From NCBI GenBank assembly GCA_037951105.1, contig JBAMJV010007378.1:34949-98948 (forward strand): a DNA stretch of 64,000 nucleotides, given 5' to 3'. The stretch is from Echinarachnius parma (Eukaryota > Echinodermata > Echinoidea > Clypeasteroida > Echinarachniidae). A model generated the notes under the pieces. That model did not search any database, had not been told where the DNA came from, and saw nothing but the letters and a program-made list of their open reading frames with translations. The position numbers and the translations under genes are program-made. Positions 11,832 through 24,243 of this stretch are shown here, piece by piece; the stretch's first letter is position 1, and every line of letters begins with the position of its first letter.

Positions 11832-12173
11832 TTTTGCTCGTTGACGTATTCACTCGATCTAATAAATACAGAAATAGTAAAAAACAACAAGCACAAAGAT
11901 CACCAAATTAGAAATGGGGCGGGGTCTGAGGCGGATGCTATTTTTAGAAAAGGGGGAATTTCGGGGAAAAACGCGATTATTTATAAATTAGATTATAATA
12001 TGAGTGTTAACCTCTTGCTTGTAAAACATCTCCATTGTGGCCTATAATTTACTGCAGGAAATTAATAACAATTAAACATGGATCCAGTTGTGTTTTGTAT
12101 TCGAATTTGCACGAAGTAATAACGTAATACATAGGATAGCAAGACATTCATAATTATGCAGTGCCAGTGACGG

Positions 12174-12647
12174 AATATGGGTAGTTCAGTTTTGGTTTAG
12201 AGAGCTCTTCAAGAAATAGTTTTTGTGTGAGGTAATGACAAACTCCTGGGAAAAACTAAGTGTCAAATTTGAAGAAGAAAAAAACACAAGTTTCATGACA
12301 GTAGAGTCAACTTTTTGTTCTTCTTCAAAATCAGTTTAGAAACGGCTGAGAGTGAGATACCCATAAATATATCTGATTTATTTTATTTATTTTTAAATCC
12401 TACACATTTCAGAAAATATACCAAAATGTTTTTTTAATTGTTTTTTTGTATCACTGATTGAATTTTTATCAAACATCACACGCATATTAATTTGATTAAA
12501 CAATCGTTGAAACTTGAGGTGTCTGGAGGGAGCCCAGCCGTTATATGTTTTTCTACAATTCAAGCATCATTGAATTATATGACTGTTGCCGTTTTAAATG
12601 ATAACTGGCAAGTTTTGGTTTCATATTCTCTTGAACTATCCATTTAA
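12174..12647. mobile_element. Degenerate family A MITE
   Basis: GGGTAGTTCAGTTTTGG at the left and GAACTATCCATTTAA at the right match diverged family A termini, and internal blocks resemble copy 2 (8830-9392). Only the right TTAA survives clearly. Confidence 0.55.
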
Positions 12648-13549
12648 TAGTTACACCAGGACAAAACACAAACATGAACATCGAGCACAAAAGTGCAGCT
12701 TATATTAGTGCAGCATATATATTTTATGAACGAACTTTTGATTAAAATTCGCACTTCAAACTTCCCAAATGTCATTAATTCCAAAACACAGTGAATAATA
12801 ATAGTTTAAATTCACACACCCTTTCGTTGTAAATATCATTAGTACTAATCGACCAAACTAACCGTTCCATACCTAACTTGGTTCTTCCATGCCTGACTGG
12901 CAGTTGTGCAATTTCTAATAATAATAGAACTTAGAAGTATATAATTATGAAACCAGCTAATTTGATGTTCCACAAATCGAGATATCAATGATTTAATTTG
13001 AAACACTTCCTGGGGACCATTGCAACTGTGCACAAACTTGCAGCAATGAGTTAGCAAATATCACTTTGCATCAAGTTCGATCGCTTATAATATGGAATTT
13101 TAACGCAGTCATCATTACGCAGTGGACATAATACAAACACATTCAATCAACCCATTGTCAGTTTGTGTATAATTATGAACTACAGTCATATTATGGTTAC
13201 GAAATATTCACACATTACTTAGTGGAGAAATCTGATCACAACAATCCATTCATCACGTTTTGCACTTGTCAACAAAGTTACTAGATCCCTCATCCCTTTA
13301 TTGACAAAAAAAAAGAAGATAATTTCCCATATTGATTTCTATATAGCTGTCCACTTTCAGTTAGGACTATAAACAATTATAATGAAATACACATTATTTT
13401 ATCATGGTGACAGTTACCTCTACGTCTAAAGAACAAAATATTATCATGTACACAACTGTACAAGTTTTTATAATTATAGTCATGAAAGTAAGTGTGTTGC
13501 AGAAAATTACCCGGGAAAATTACACGCTCAAATCACTTTTAGCCCTTAC

Positions 13550-13878
13550 CCAGGAAAATCCAGTTGAAACCAATTAGAATTTCAATGGGTACCCATTGGT
13601 TTCAATGGGTACCCATTGAATTTAATGGGTAGGCCTACCCATTGAAAACCAATGGGTACCCATTGAAATTCTAATTGGTACCCATTGAATTCAATGGGTA
13701 GACATTGAAACTGAATTCAATGGGTAGGCCTACCCATCGGCATTGGTTTCAATGGGTACCCATTGATTTCAATATTGGTACCCATTGATTTCAATTTGTC
13801 CAAATTGTTTCATTTTCCATATGCATGCTCTTCGATTACCAATTGATTTCAATTGGTAATGGGAATTTCACCCTGGGT
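13550..13878. repeat. Cluster of CAATGGGTACCCATTG palindromes
   Basis: From about 13560 to 13870 the sequence is built almost entirely of permuted copies of TTTCAATGGGTACCCATTGAA, variants with AGGCCTACCC, and their inverses. Weak outer inverted ends (CCCAGGAAAATCC near 13549; GGGAATTTCACCCTGGG near 13875) suggest an inverted-repeat element whose inside has become palindromic low-complexity DNA. KpnI-like GGTACC centres recur. Confidence 0.8.
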
Positions 13879-15640
13879 AGATTGCCTCTGCTATTATATA
13901 CCGGCATTGTCAGTGACAGTCAATGACATTTTCATAATTATACATGTTATGACGTCACACGTCCAAATCAAGGATTACAAAGCGTAGCGAATGATATTAT
14001 AATCACACATTTTAATAAAAACATGCCCATTTCCGAAAATTCACTGATCACACTTCTCACTTCACGCTCCCATCTACTATACTTAAAGGGCAATGCAACT
14101 CAAGAATAGAGTTTATCCGTACTTGATATATCGTAATATGCCTTTTTATTATTAACATAACTCCGACTCGGATTTCTGCTTTGGGAGAAATATGTGAAAA
14201 CTCTATCGGGTTTACCACTATTCATGCGAACACTGGATGCCGCCATTATTAGGTGTGTGCGGACTTATGGTCAGTGATATGCACTAATTTCAATAGCTTC
14301 TATTGAAACCATTGTCTGAATACTTGTATATGCTTTGACGAGTCTGTAAATCAGTGAAAAGCTTTTTGTTTGGCCCGTAGCACACTCGTCATAGTTTGCA
14401 AAGCATGTCGGGCAAATACAAGAACATGGCCGCTCTCATCATCTTTTGCCGCCGTAAGAATTAGTAAAATGTGGGTATGTTCACGTAAGGATTTCATGGG
14501 ATCCAGGAGGCCAAAATTGCGAAGTTATGTATCAAATAAAATGTCTGGGGGTCTGTTCACCCTCTAAACGATAATAATAGCCGAAAGCCATAGTTTCATT
14601 GCCCTTTAACTATCACTTTTACACTCCAATGACTTCATCATCCTAAACACCAAGAGAAAAAGGAGGGGGAATGCATTCCCCCCCCCCCCCCCCACACTGT
14701 TTCTATTTTGTTTGCACCTTTCAAGGTCTTCAAGGAGTGTCACAAGTTTAACGGTGGTGCTCCTAATGCCCACCGACGTACTCTGTTACGCTCCTGCTCA
14801 CAGCAACACAATAATAGAAACAGTCAGACTCTGCGATTATAATACAATAAGTGTAGGGTCTTTATTCATTCTACTAACAAGCTGTGAGTTATAAGAGAGT
14901 GGCATTAAATTCCACTCAATGAGCTGCATCGATATACATGTAAGTCATATGTTACTTCGATGATTGTAACTTCGTGCTGTACACAAAACTGGACTGCAAG
15001 ACTTAGTGCTCCAATGTCAACTGACCGCTGGTCTCCACCAGCTAACTCCCCCAACCACTCTTCCACTGCTGACAGTGCAGTCATATATCCCTTCCCCTCC
15101 CCAGCAACACTTTTAACCAATCATAGCCCCTGATATATAATACATTTGCATAATGTCATAACTATGGGCCAAACAAACATGTATGTGTCCAAGATTCCTG
15201 CTTCTCTGCATAATATCATAAATCTACCCTGGATGTACCGATGGTCGTTAACCCTTAACCCTGTGTCCTCTACTGCTCATGTGCTTAACCCTGTGCACTC
15301 CGTCACAAGGAGCTACAAAATAGCAAGGCCAAGGGTTTGCAGTTGCACCTTTATTTTTGTAATACAAAGATTTTATTCCAGAAGATATTCAAAAGTTTAG
15401 TTGATGACAAATATGACCTTTTTGAAATATATTCATGAATGAATAGTACATTTTTAATTTGTGGTGAATTGCATACTGTATTACAATTTTCATACACTTC
15501 CGTAACCAATAGCCAACAATGAAACTGAAAGTATGTCAATCATCGATAACGATTGCAAAATGGACCTAATGCATACATTATGTTTTATTTTTGTGTCATT
15601 TTTCTTAGAGTAGGATATTCCTTTAAAATTGTTAACATTT
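13879..15640. other. Intergenic DNA between PRAF2-like and SELENOK genes
   Basis: AT-rich, without a recognised gene. A poly(C) tract of about 15 bases lies at 14681-14695. Several open frames of 60-84 codons occur but show no family features, codon bias or splice context. Confidence 0.5.
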
Positions 15641-15669
15641 TTATTTCTTGATGTTTGTATCCCCTTCCC

Positions 15670-15701
15670 TTCCCCCTCCCCCCCCCCCCCCCCCCCCCCC
15701 G
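15670..15701. repeat. Poly(C) tract
   Basis: Mostly uninterrupted C for about 25 bases, about 190 bp upstream of the SELENOK start codon. The minus strand would be a G-tract with quadruplex potential. Similar tracts occur at 14681, 19890, 21958, 56286 and 63611. Confidence 0.85.
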
Positions 15702-15758
15702 CAAACTGCCCAGCGTGTGTGTGCATGATACACACAAATTGCGTAACGCACAACGATT

Positions 15759-15764
15759 ACGTGG
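15759..15764 (+). promoter_or_regulatory. ACGTGG core upstream of SELENOK
   Basis: ATTACGTGG lies about 125 bp before the SELENOK ATG. ACGTGG is the core of XBP1/ATF6-type unfolded-protein response elements, and mammalian SELENOK is an ER-stress-responsive gene. A six-base match alone is weak evidence. Confidence 0.25.
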
Positions 15765-15885
15765 CTTTATTTTTACGTTGCAAAAAAAAAAAATACAAGC
15801 ACAATCACAATCAGTCAGATCACGTCGTCATCGCTATATCGCATCGGGAAAACAAGTTAACTAGTTGCATTATTTTGAGTTAAAA

Positions 15886-18800
15886 ATGCCGTACCTCTCC
15901 GAGAGTGGTAAGTGAAAACCAACGCAATGTTCTTTCGATCTTTCAAATGTAATTATATTGCCAGAATGTAAATCTAATATTTTGTTGAAGAAGTTGTATA
16001 TTTTGCCGTAGCTTACATGGATTTCTTTGTATGGGACCACACAACACTACATTGTAATGCTGCGCTATACGGGAACAATGTGGGACAGTACAAAAAAAGT
16101 TTGTCAAAATTTCACACAAAATTCTTATCTTAAATTCAACAAAATCAATCATGACTGGCCCTAAAAATGATACAAGTGTTATATGAACTTACCAAAATGG
16201 TCCAAATTATTCTTCAAATGTCGAAAAAAATGGAAAATCTGCAGTTTTGGAAAATAAAAAGACTGAGAAAATCTCAGTCGTGATCCCTCTCGAAAGTGTT
16301 GCTGCTATCTGGATGACTGTCATGTATTTCCCGCAAGCTTCCCACACCACACGTGTTACCGTATCCGAATTCTGACACGGCGTATCCGAATTCTGATACG
16401 GCGTATCCGAAATCGGATACGGCGGGCATGCTTGCAGATCGCGAGTTGGCTTGTTTTGGACAATAATAAGCGGCCTCCGCATGTTGCGGGCGGGCTTTCT
16501 TTGTTTACGATGGGACATCGAGCAGGAAGAGAAAGAAATGGAACTTATATGACGATTTTTGTAAGTATGACTTATCATTTTGAAAATGAAATTTTGTACA
16601 ATAAATCATAAAATCAGCTTCAATCTAGGTATGCAATTTTTTACTTTAGATATGCCGTTCTTTTCTCTCTGTTTGTAGTTCAAATTGTGTCCCGTAGATT
16701 TTTACCACTGTGAGCAGTAAATGGTCCATCAGGACCATTTACAATACATTGTAGATGTGTATGGGACTGACTATTGACTATTGTATTGGAAATCGAATAG
16801 CACGAACATGACGAAGTGCGCTCAGAAAAAGTTTAGTCTAATTGCCCATAATACATTTGGGTTAAAAGGAGCATGATTGCCAAGAAGAAAACAATATTGC
16901 GACTAAGCTAAGTTGTAACAAAACGCGACAAAGGCAAAGCCACATACTTGGAGGTGCATGTAATTGTAAAAAATAAAAAAATAATAAAAAATGCAACTAA
17001 AAATTTGAAATTAATTTTTTTCACCACAAAAACAAACGGAACGCATCTTCAATGACAATGACATCATTATAATTTATACTTATTATAGCAGATGCATAAA
17101 CTCCAATAAATAATATGGTATTGGGTCCTATTACCGGATACCATTTCTTTACGCCATGACAACGATCAACATGAAGAACAGAGATATGAATAAAACAAAA
17201 ATAAGTGATCTATATATTCTCAAGATAAAGAATTGATAACTTATTTCGTAGAAAAAAGCGGCAAACTTACGCAAATTGAACTTTTACGGCACCCTTTCAA
17301 GAAGCAGAATTTTTTGTAGCGCACAAACCGGGTTGTATTAACCGGACGCACCAAACGTGAATGTTTTGCATGGGAATGTCATTGACATGCGCGCTGCCAC
17401 TGGTGCGCGGCAAAATGCGCGTATAACGCCTCAGGGCGCTTATTTTCTTCGGGAAATGGTGGGAAATGTTTGCTAAACATCCATTTATTATCCTCCGTTA
17501 ATGCCGACTTTCAAATTCAACTTTCAAAATTCGAACGTTTTTCCTATTGGAATTTGCATGTACGGTAATACAACCCGTTCGGTATTGCAACCCCTTGCTA
17601 TACAATAAATAAGAAGGCCCTGAAAACGGTAAATTTATCGATTAAGCAGATGGTCCAGTCAGCTGGACCATTTACACGCTATATATGCTAATGTGCTGGA
17701 TATAAGCTAGATCGACAAATCTATCGCTTTCATGGCCTTTTTGACATTATTATTGTTATTTTCACTGTCGGCATTCTAGCGATAGACGCGACCGATACGC
17801 GGTGCCTTAAGAGGCAAGAACACCGTAGCTCTACAGTAAAAGTTACTTACGGAAAATCATTTTTTTTTGCACATAAAACACAACATATTTAGTATTTTGA
17901 GCGACATTTGTAGCCCTATCAATACATTTAGGGCTGTTATAATACTTTAACTCACCGATCTCGTGTGTCACTATACATGTCATTCTATAATTACGGCGAA
18001 TTGTGAGATTTTCCACAATTTTCCATCACTCTTCGTCGGTCTTTCGCCGTTCAAACTGCCGTTATCGTACACAGATGCAATAATTACGGTATCGCTAGCG
18101 TGCACACAAAAAAAAAAAAAAAAAAAAACGACGCAAAATTTAAATGAGTTATTTGACTTGACAAACTGTTACCGCTACCGAATAATTATTGGAATCACTG
18201 GCCCACAATTATTTGCTAAAAATGTAGCGGTAACAGTTTGTCAAGTCAAATAACTCATTTTAATTTTGCGTCGTTTTTTTTTTTTTTTTTTTTTGTGTGC
18301 ACGCTAGCGATACCGTAATTATTGCATCTGTGTACGATAACGGCAGTTTGAACGGCGAAAGACCGACGAAGAGTGATGGAAAATTGTGGAAAATCTCACA
18401 ATTCGCCGTAATTATAGAATGACATGTATAGTGACACACGAGATCGGTGAGTTAAAGTATTATAACAGCCCTAAATGTATTGATAGGGCTACAAATGTCG
18501 CTCAAAATACTAAATATGTTGTGTTTTATGTGCAAAAAAAAATGATTTTCCGTAAGTAACTTTTACTGTAGAGCTACGGTGTTCTTGCCTCTTAAGGCAC
18601 CGCGTATCGGTCGCGTCTATCGCTAGAATGCCGACAGTGAAAATAACAATAATAATGTCAAAAAGGCCATGAAAGCGATAGATTTGTCGATCTAGATATA
18701 AGCTAACTCAGGTGAGCGCTACGCTACAGCGTAGCGCTCAGGGTCGGGCTCATAGTGCCCCCGATTTTTTGCGGTAATGTGCACAATAAGTGTGCTTAAA

Positions 18801-21800
18801 ATTATAGATATGATACGGTACTTTCCACCGTGTAGATGATACATATGTTATGCAACTATGGGGTGGATCAGAATGATGATTTTTCGCTCCATTTCGCATC
18901 AAAATGAGTGATTTATGCACATCATCGACTTCTATCTGTGTTGTATCGCGACTTCTGAACGATCGATTACCGTACGACCACTAAACGCGCGAGTCAGATC
19001 TGCCATCTATTCGGCGGGCGCGGTACATGAATGGAGACCGTACCCGCGCGTTCGCCTGATCATCGCTCGTTCCTAAGTCGCGATACAACACAGATAGAAG
19101 TGGAGGAGGTGCATAAATCACTCATTTTGATGCGGAATGGAGCGAAAAATCATCATTCTGATCCACCCCATAGTTGCATAACATATGTATCATCTACACG
19201 GTGGTAAGTACCGTATCATATCTATAATTTTAAGCACACTTATTGTGCACATTACCGCAAAAAATCGGGGGCACTATGAGCCCGACCCTGAGCGCTACGC
19301 TGTAGCGTAGCGCTCACCTGAGTTAGATATAAGCATACCACCCATTCGTACACTGTAGCGTTCAACAGTTGAACGCTGTGTTTTAGGACGCATCCATCGC
19401 TACAGAAAACTGTCAGGAAATTTTCATTTTTTCTACATTTTTTGGTCTTCAAAACAACATAGTCGGTCATTATTTTCAAATTATATGAATTGTGAATCAC
19501 ATAAACGAAAGCATTTGCATTTGCATTTACTGGTAAATGGAGGGAGGAATTGGCCGACAAAAATATTTTTGTGTTGGATAGTGCAGCAGGTACTACAGTA
19601 CTTTTGTTGCGATGGCAATGTAATATTATAAGTGAGTATGGTGTCTCAACTCGTGCATACTTGCTTATGCATTTACTGTTGCAATAAAAGTTCTGGTGCA
19701 TGCTAGAATAAATTGGAATGCAGGTGGCCGAGTTCCCTCTCTGATATAACTAAGAAACAATGATATTTCATAATATTTTTCTCCTTTTCTTTGAAGGGCG
19801 AATGGTTGATGCAAGGTCATCATGGAGACTGTCGGCCATTCCAGAGATGTTCTGGGGGTTTATTAACTTTGTTATCCTTTTGTAAGTATAACCCCCCCCC
19901 CCCCCCCAAAAAAAAATATATATATATACAGTGTATATAAATAAATAAATAAATCAAAATCAAAAAATCAAAAAATTTTAATTTTTTGATTTTACTTAAA
20001 GGGTACCACCACCCAAACATAATATTCATATTAAAGAAAGGTAACATCTTTAGTATTCCATTCCATCAACAAGTTCACAAAAATATCTTTCCAGAAAAAA
20101 AAAAAAAATTGGAAACGCATCACCATTCTAAAGCATGCGTTCATGCGGTCTGAATTACGCAGACTGCTATGTGTGAGGTGAATTGCAATGTGTGCAGAGC
20201 GAACGAATCGCCCGGGAATCTATTGTTTACAAACGTGCGCGTGAATAGCATTGGCGCACTCGCAAATGGTTGGCCCGTATGGAACCAGGAAATAGCAGTG
20301 GTTCCGTAAGTGGTGGAATTTAATTGCTTTGTTTATGAATTACACAACCCTTTGCAAAATGTTGGGTATCTATTTGATATCACAAAATGGTACCAAAACA
20401 TATAATAATGTGTTGTTCTTTGCCTGTGGTCCCCTTTAAACTAAGTGAGGCCTGTAAAGTTTCTAACTCCACGAAAATTCCTTGGAGCTTCCTCGTTTCT
20501 CTTCTAACGTGTTGTTTATCTTATAAATGGTAAGAGAAGAATAAAATAGGGTTAGATTTTTTCAAATGCCCCATTAGTATGACGATATCTATCATTCAGC
20601 TCAAAAGCGTTAACAAATGGTCATAAACCTCATAGTCGTCCGTTGTAAAAGCTGACGCATATTTTCGCTTTTTTAACCAGGAAAGCAGTGTCCTTTTTCA
20701 ATGAAACTTTCACACATCATTCGGACATATCTTACAATGATGTTGGTACAGGATTGAAGTCTCAAATGTCATTTTGGGCAATATCTGACACTTTACAGGC
20801 CTCACTTTAATTTTCTGTTATTAGAATGTGTCTCCTAAATATTATTGGGTGATTTACTAGTTATTAAATATTCCTTCATGAAAAGTGTTGCAATAGGATA
20901 GAAATATATTATCTGTATTGAAGGTTTCATTTAAAAAATGGTTGTTTCTTTTCCATGTTGAGATTTTTTGCAACTTTTACAGATATTGAAATGAATACCT
21001 AATGTACGGCTACAAAATAATATAAATTATGTAGTGCAAGATGAGTGTTCTAATAACCCTTTTAATTCCCGGCATTCCAGTGATTGCAATTTGTTTTTGT
21101 TTGTAATATATATCTCTTATGATGTATACTTTTATTAATTTGCTACTAATAAAAAATTGTTATTTTGTGTTACAGGGCAAAATGTTGGTTGCCTTATTTC
21201 TTATTTGATGTATGAAGAAAAAATTAGACTGCTCTTTCCTCTTTCATGTTATGATCTATTCATTGTCATATTGCCTGGTTTGGAAAACTTACACTTGATT
21301 TCTCAACTTTTCTCATGCATTTTATCTACAGTTTCAGGACAATGTATTCGGTGAGTTTATTTTATAAGACCATTTTCCCAACAGCAAAGCATCCTTACTT
21401 AATTAATGAAAATTAAAGATGAATGTCTGAATCATATTGTATTTATCAGGGTATTTAAAAAAATTGAAATTCGTTAATTTAATCTTTACTATGAGTTACT
21501 ATGAGTGTTACTGTAGTTTGTTTTTATGATCTGTTGCAAATGTATGTCAAGGTAATTCAATTCATTTATTAATTCCGCTTTGATCATATCATTTTTTTTC
21601 CCTTGTGATAATATAAGATTTGACAAAGAATATGTCATCTATATCTAGAAGTGTAGCTTTGAATAATGCTGTCCTAATAACATCGCTCTTATGTTTAAAA
21701 ATATATATATATTTTTTAAATGGCTGAGCCGCTGACACCAAAGGTACATTGCTATATACTATAATTTTTCATTTTCTATCTGTCTTTATGTTCATGTTGT

Positions 21801-23140
21801 ATTAAATAACTTTCTAATTTTGTTTGACTGCAGCCTGAGCTTACAAACAAAGGTACAGGCCACTCGTCAGACTACAGGCAAGGGTTGACTAGCGACAGAA
21901 GAGGGTAAGCTGGACTATGTCAGTATAATATCACACAATTTGTTGTGTCTTTGATAACCCCCCCCCCCCCCCCCCCCCCAATTTGATGCAAGCATTGTAT
22001 GTTTTCTAGCCAGCTGAGTATCGCATACTGGGCCCTGTTTCATAAAATTGTTGTTAATGTCCTATTATTGTAACTACTCTGTCAACAGCCAATCAGCACG
22101 GAGCATTTTAGCTGTTGCCATAGTATTTACTATAATTGAACATTTACAACAAAATTTAAAAAGCAAGCATTTTATGTTTTCAAATTTCAAGCCAGCTGAG
22201 TACCACATATAATGCATTTCCTATCAAAGATCTGTAATCCCCACTTGACGCCAATAAGAGTGAAATTTAATTTTAAAACATATACATGTACATTGAAGCT
22301 TATGTCTATGTTCTCTTAAGTTTCCATTATCGTTATTAATTTCTTGTTCTTCTTTGTTCTTCTCCCTCCCCTCTTCTCTCCCCCCCCCTCATATTCTAGG
22401 CCTGGTGGGCCCCCTCCCCCACCCAGGAGAAGAATGGGAGGCTTTGGAGGCAGGGGGTCAGGACCCGCCCCACCCCCAGCAGCAGGTGGTGGATGAGGAA
22501 GGTGAGTACGACATTGAAAATGAAATGCAATGCTCAAAATTAGCACAGTCCTTAAGAATCATGTTCTGAATCGGTCAAGGACTGGTAAGTGATAACTTCA
22601 AACTAAAATTGTCAAATGAATATTCATCATGATTTTACTCTTGAAGAATTTGTTTGTTGAGTATTTGATACTGGTTTATGTCAGCAGGAAAACTGGAGTG
22701 GCCACAATGTGTAAAGTTCAATACTAATTTTTCATCTTTAGGGAGTGGAGCTGAAAATATTTTCATGCAACCTACATGTATTTCTTTGGAGATAATTTCC
22801 GCTTGCACAGAGTTATAATTTAGTTGCATAATCGTTTGAGTGCCCAGAGGTTTAATCAAAACTGCCTGCATCCTCTCAAAGTCAGTTTTCATATAGATTC
22901 AGTTGTCCCGGGCCCCGTTTCATAAAACTTTTGCAATTGTTGTAAAAGTCTAATTATTGTAACTAGTAGGTCAATATCCATCAGCATGGAGAGCACTGCA
23001 GCTGTTGTCATGGTCGTTACACTAATTTGACACTTGCAACAGTTGCAAAGGTTTTCTGAAACCGGGCCCAGATCTCTAAAAAAATAATGATGCATAATGT
23101 TTAATTTGCTACCCTCCTTCCCCTTTCTTACTGCAGGTAA
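15886..23140 (+). CDS. SELENOK: Selenoprotein K (Sec-encoding UGA)
   Basis: Six coding exons, all GT-AG and in phase: 15886-15907, 19797-19881, 21332-21350, 21834-21904, 22400-22501 and 23137-23140. They give 100 residues including Sec98. The N terminus MPYLSESG matches the MVYISNG start of vertebrate SelK. SSWRLS and a membrane segment (about 20-37, FWGFINFVILFF) follow, then a Gly/Pro/Arg-rich tail with PPPPPRRRMGGFGGRG (70-85) and GGG-U-GR before TAA. Known role: single-pass ER membrane protein with a cytosolic C-terminal Sec, partner of DHHC6 in palmitoylation and of p97/Derlin in ERAD. Vertebrate SelK is 94 residues with Sec92, so length and Sec position agree. The last two residues and the stop are split by intron 5, as AG|G TAA. 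Confidence 0.95.
16355..16425. repeat. Short tandem/palindromic CGTATCCGAATTCTGATACG repeats
   Basis: Three tandem variants of CGTATCCGAATTCTGATACGG in SELENOK intron 1; each is itself roughly palindromic. A related GAAATCGGATAC motif occurs at 8276 inside another TIR element. Confidence 0.6.
17708..18695. mobile_element. Palindromic element P1 with 471-bp arms
   Basis: The left arm (17708-18178) and right arm (18224-18695) are almost exact inverse copies around a 45-bp spacer. Termini are TAGATCGACAAATC and GATTTGTCGATCTA. Both arms include a 20-plus-base A/T homopolymer beside GTGTGCACG. ATATAAGC flanks it at 17700-17707 and 18696-18703, the 8-bp duplication typical of hAT-type insertions. 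No transposase is encoded. It lies in SELENOK intron 1. Confidence 0.9.
18704..19326. mobile_element. Palindromic element P2 in the same target site
   Basis: Arms at about 18704-18956 and 19075-19326 enclose a 118-bp GC-richer centre. Ends read TAACTCAGGTGAGCGCTACG and the inverse CGCTCACCTGAGTTAG. It is followed by ATATAAGC at 19327-19334, so the same octamer occurs before P1, between P1 and P2, and after P2. The arm (GGAATGGAGCGAAAAATCAT) is related to the insert at 33525-33985. Confidence 0.9.
19880..20020. repeat. Poly(C), TA and AAAT simple repeats after SELENOK exon 2
   Basis: About 16 Cs from 19891 are followed by poly(A), a short TATATA run, AAATAAATAAAT and AAAATCAAAAAATC runs. They lie just inside intron 2, after donor GTAAGT. 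Confidence 0.8.
20436..20810. mobile_element. MITE family B, copy 1
   Basis: AGTGAGGCCTGTAAAGT at the left and ACTTTACAGGCCTCACT at the right are inverted ends. The interior (CTTGGAGCTTCC, AATAAAATAGGGTTAG, TTTTTCAATGAAACTTTCAC) is shared with the copies at 25883-26260 and 31664-32053. About 380 bp, non-coding. It lies in SELENOK intron 2. Confidence 0.8.
21958..21979. repeat. Poly(C) tract in SELENOK intron 4
   Basis: About 22 consecutive C residues, 53 bases after the exon 4 donor. A second C/T-rich run precedes the exon 5 acceptor (22363-22390) and probably serves as its polypyrimidine tract. Confidence 0.85.
22494..22496 (+). other. SELENOK: In-frame UGA read as selenocysteine (Sec98)
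   Basis: TGA follows GGT GGT GGA and precedes GGA AG|G TAA, giving Gly-Gly-Gly-Sec-Gly-Arg-stop, the invariant SelK ending. A normal gene finder would stop here. Recoding needs a SECIS element in the 3' UTR; I did not find a convincing one by eye. Confidence 0.93.
22909..23069. mobile_element. Short MITE with GGGCCC(C/T)GTTTCATAAAA ends
   Basis: CGGGCCCCGTTTCATAAAAC at the left and TTCTGAAACCGGGCCC at the right are inverted, as are TGCAATTGTTG and CAACAGTTGCA just inside. It lies in SELENOK intron 5. Half copies occur at 22030-22150, and related elements with GGCCCTGTTGCAGAAAGAG ends at 43566-43724. Confidence 0.75.
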
Positions 23141-23931
23141 ATGCCTACTCATCATGGACACCACATGCGAGTAGGCCATAGAAGACCTCATGAAACATCA
23201 CCCTCCAAACATTTTGAATGACCTTACTCTGTCTTCTAAAGCCCAATAATGGCTGACAGATTGAATCAACTTAACAGTGTTTATATACTATAGACATAGT
23301 AGTTCCATTAATATATTCTTACATTTTACTTGTTAGTATTTGTATTATTCAAAGATTATAACTCATTTTGTATAATGACATGTTTGACATTTTTCAAACT
23401 CTGATATGATTTTTCATTTTTGATAGGTTTGTTTTAGAATTTAGGAAAAATTGCCCTGCCAAATGTTTGCTTAGTTACATTTAACAACTTAACAAAATCC
23501 TTTAACTTAATCTTAATGAATGATAAATCTTTACTTTCTGTTTTCTAGAACTTGCAGTCTTGCAGTTCTAGGGATGTTGATATAACATTTCGGTATATTA
23601 CAAATGATACTTTCTCTTTGGAACTGTGCAATCTGATATTCAAACATAAATAAGAAATCATTTATAGATGTAATAATACTTGAATCAAATGATGGTATGG
23701 TGATGTTTCTTGTGGTTTTCACAACAAATTGTTTTCTTTGTCTAGAAGTACCAGCTAATGATGTCTTGTTAGTAAACTCAGAACCTTGAGTCTTGCTTGA
23801 CTGATGCAAAATGGTATATACATGTAACAATCTATTCAAAGAGAATGATTTAGACAAATGTATAAATCATATATTTCTTGTAACAAATATTTTGTTGTGC
23901 ATATTTATGAAATTATTAATGTTTTTGTACA

Positions 23932-24090
23932 GGGATGCACAAGGATACCAGTTTTGACTTTGAGGCAAAAGCCTGAATTCAGACCCTGTTCACCTGGAAT
24001 TCTAGGCTATTTTTGGTAATTTTCCTCACAAATCAGGTTTCATGGCTCAGTTTTCAGGCTCTCCACTTGTAGCCAGCTGGCATCCCTGAA
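23932..24090. repeat. Inverted-repeat block ending in CAGGGATGC / GCATCCCTG
   Basis: ACAGGGATGC at 23930-23940 is mirrored by GGCATCCCTGA near 24082-24091, enclosing about 140 bp with further inverse words (AGCCTGAATT / TTTTCAGGCT). It is probably a small MITE in the SELENOK 3' region. Confidence 0.5.
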
Positions 24091-24169
24091 TACCTTTAAC
24101 ACGTATTTTTATGATAATTACTAATATTTTGTATTAGTAGTTTGTTAATTGTGTTATTGTTGTAAATAT

Positions 24170-24180
24170 TCTTCTTCTTC

Positions 24181-24243
<63 letters not shown>

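Noticed and set aside
19252-19701. 149-codon minus-strand open frame
   Set aside because: It spans the arm of palindromic element P2 and flanking DNA and shows no recognisable domain.
22494-22496. TGA as a normal stop of the exon 5 frame
   Set aside because: The surrounding GGG-U-GR-stop, completed by exon 6, is the invariant SelK ending, so the codon is read as Sec.
23141-23176. Post-stop hairpin as the SECIS element
   Set aside because: The 8-bp stem lacks the non-Watson-Crick ATGA/GA core and the unpaired AA of the apical loop.
23360-23412. ATGA...TGAT segment as a SECIS candidate
   Set aside because: Only a 6-bp stem (GTTTGA/TCAAAC) forms and the apical loop has no AA.
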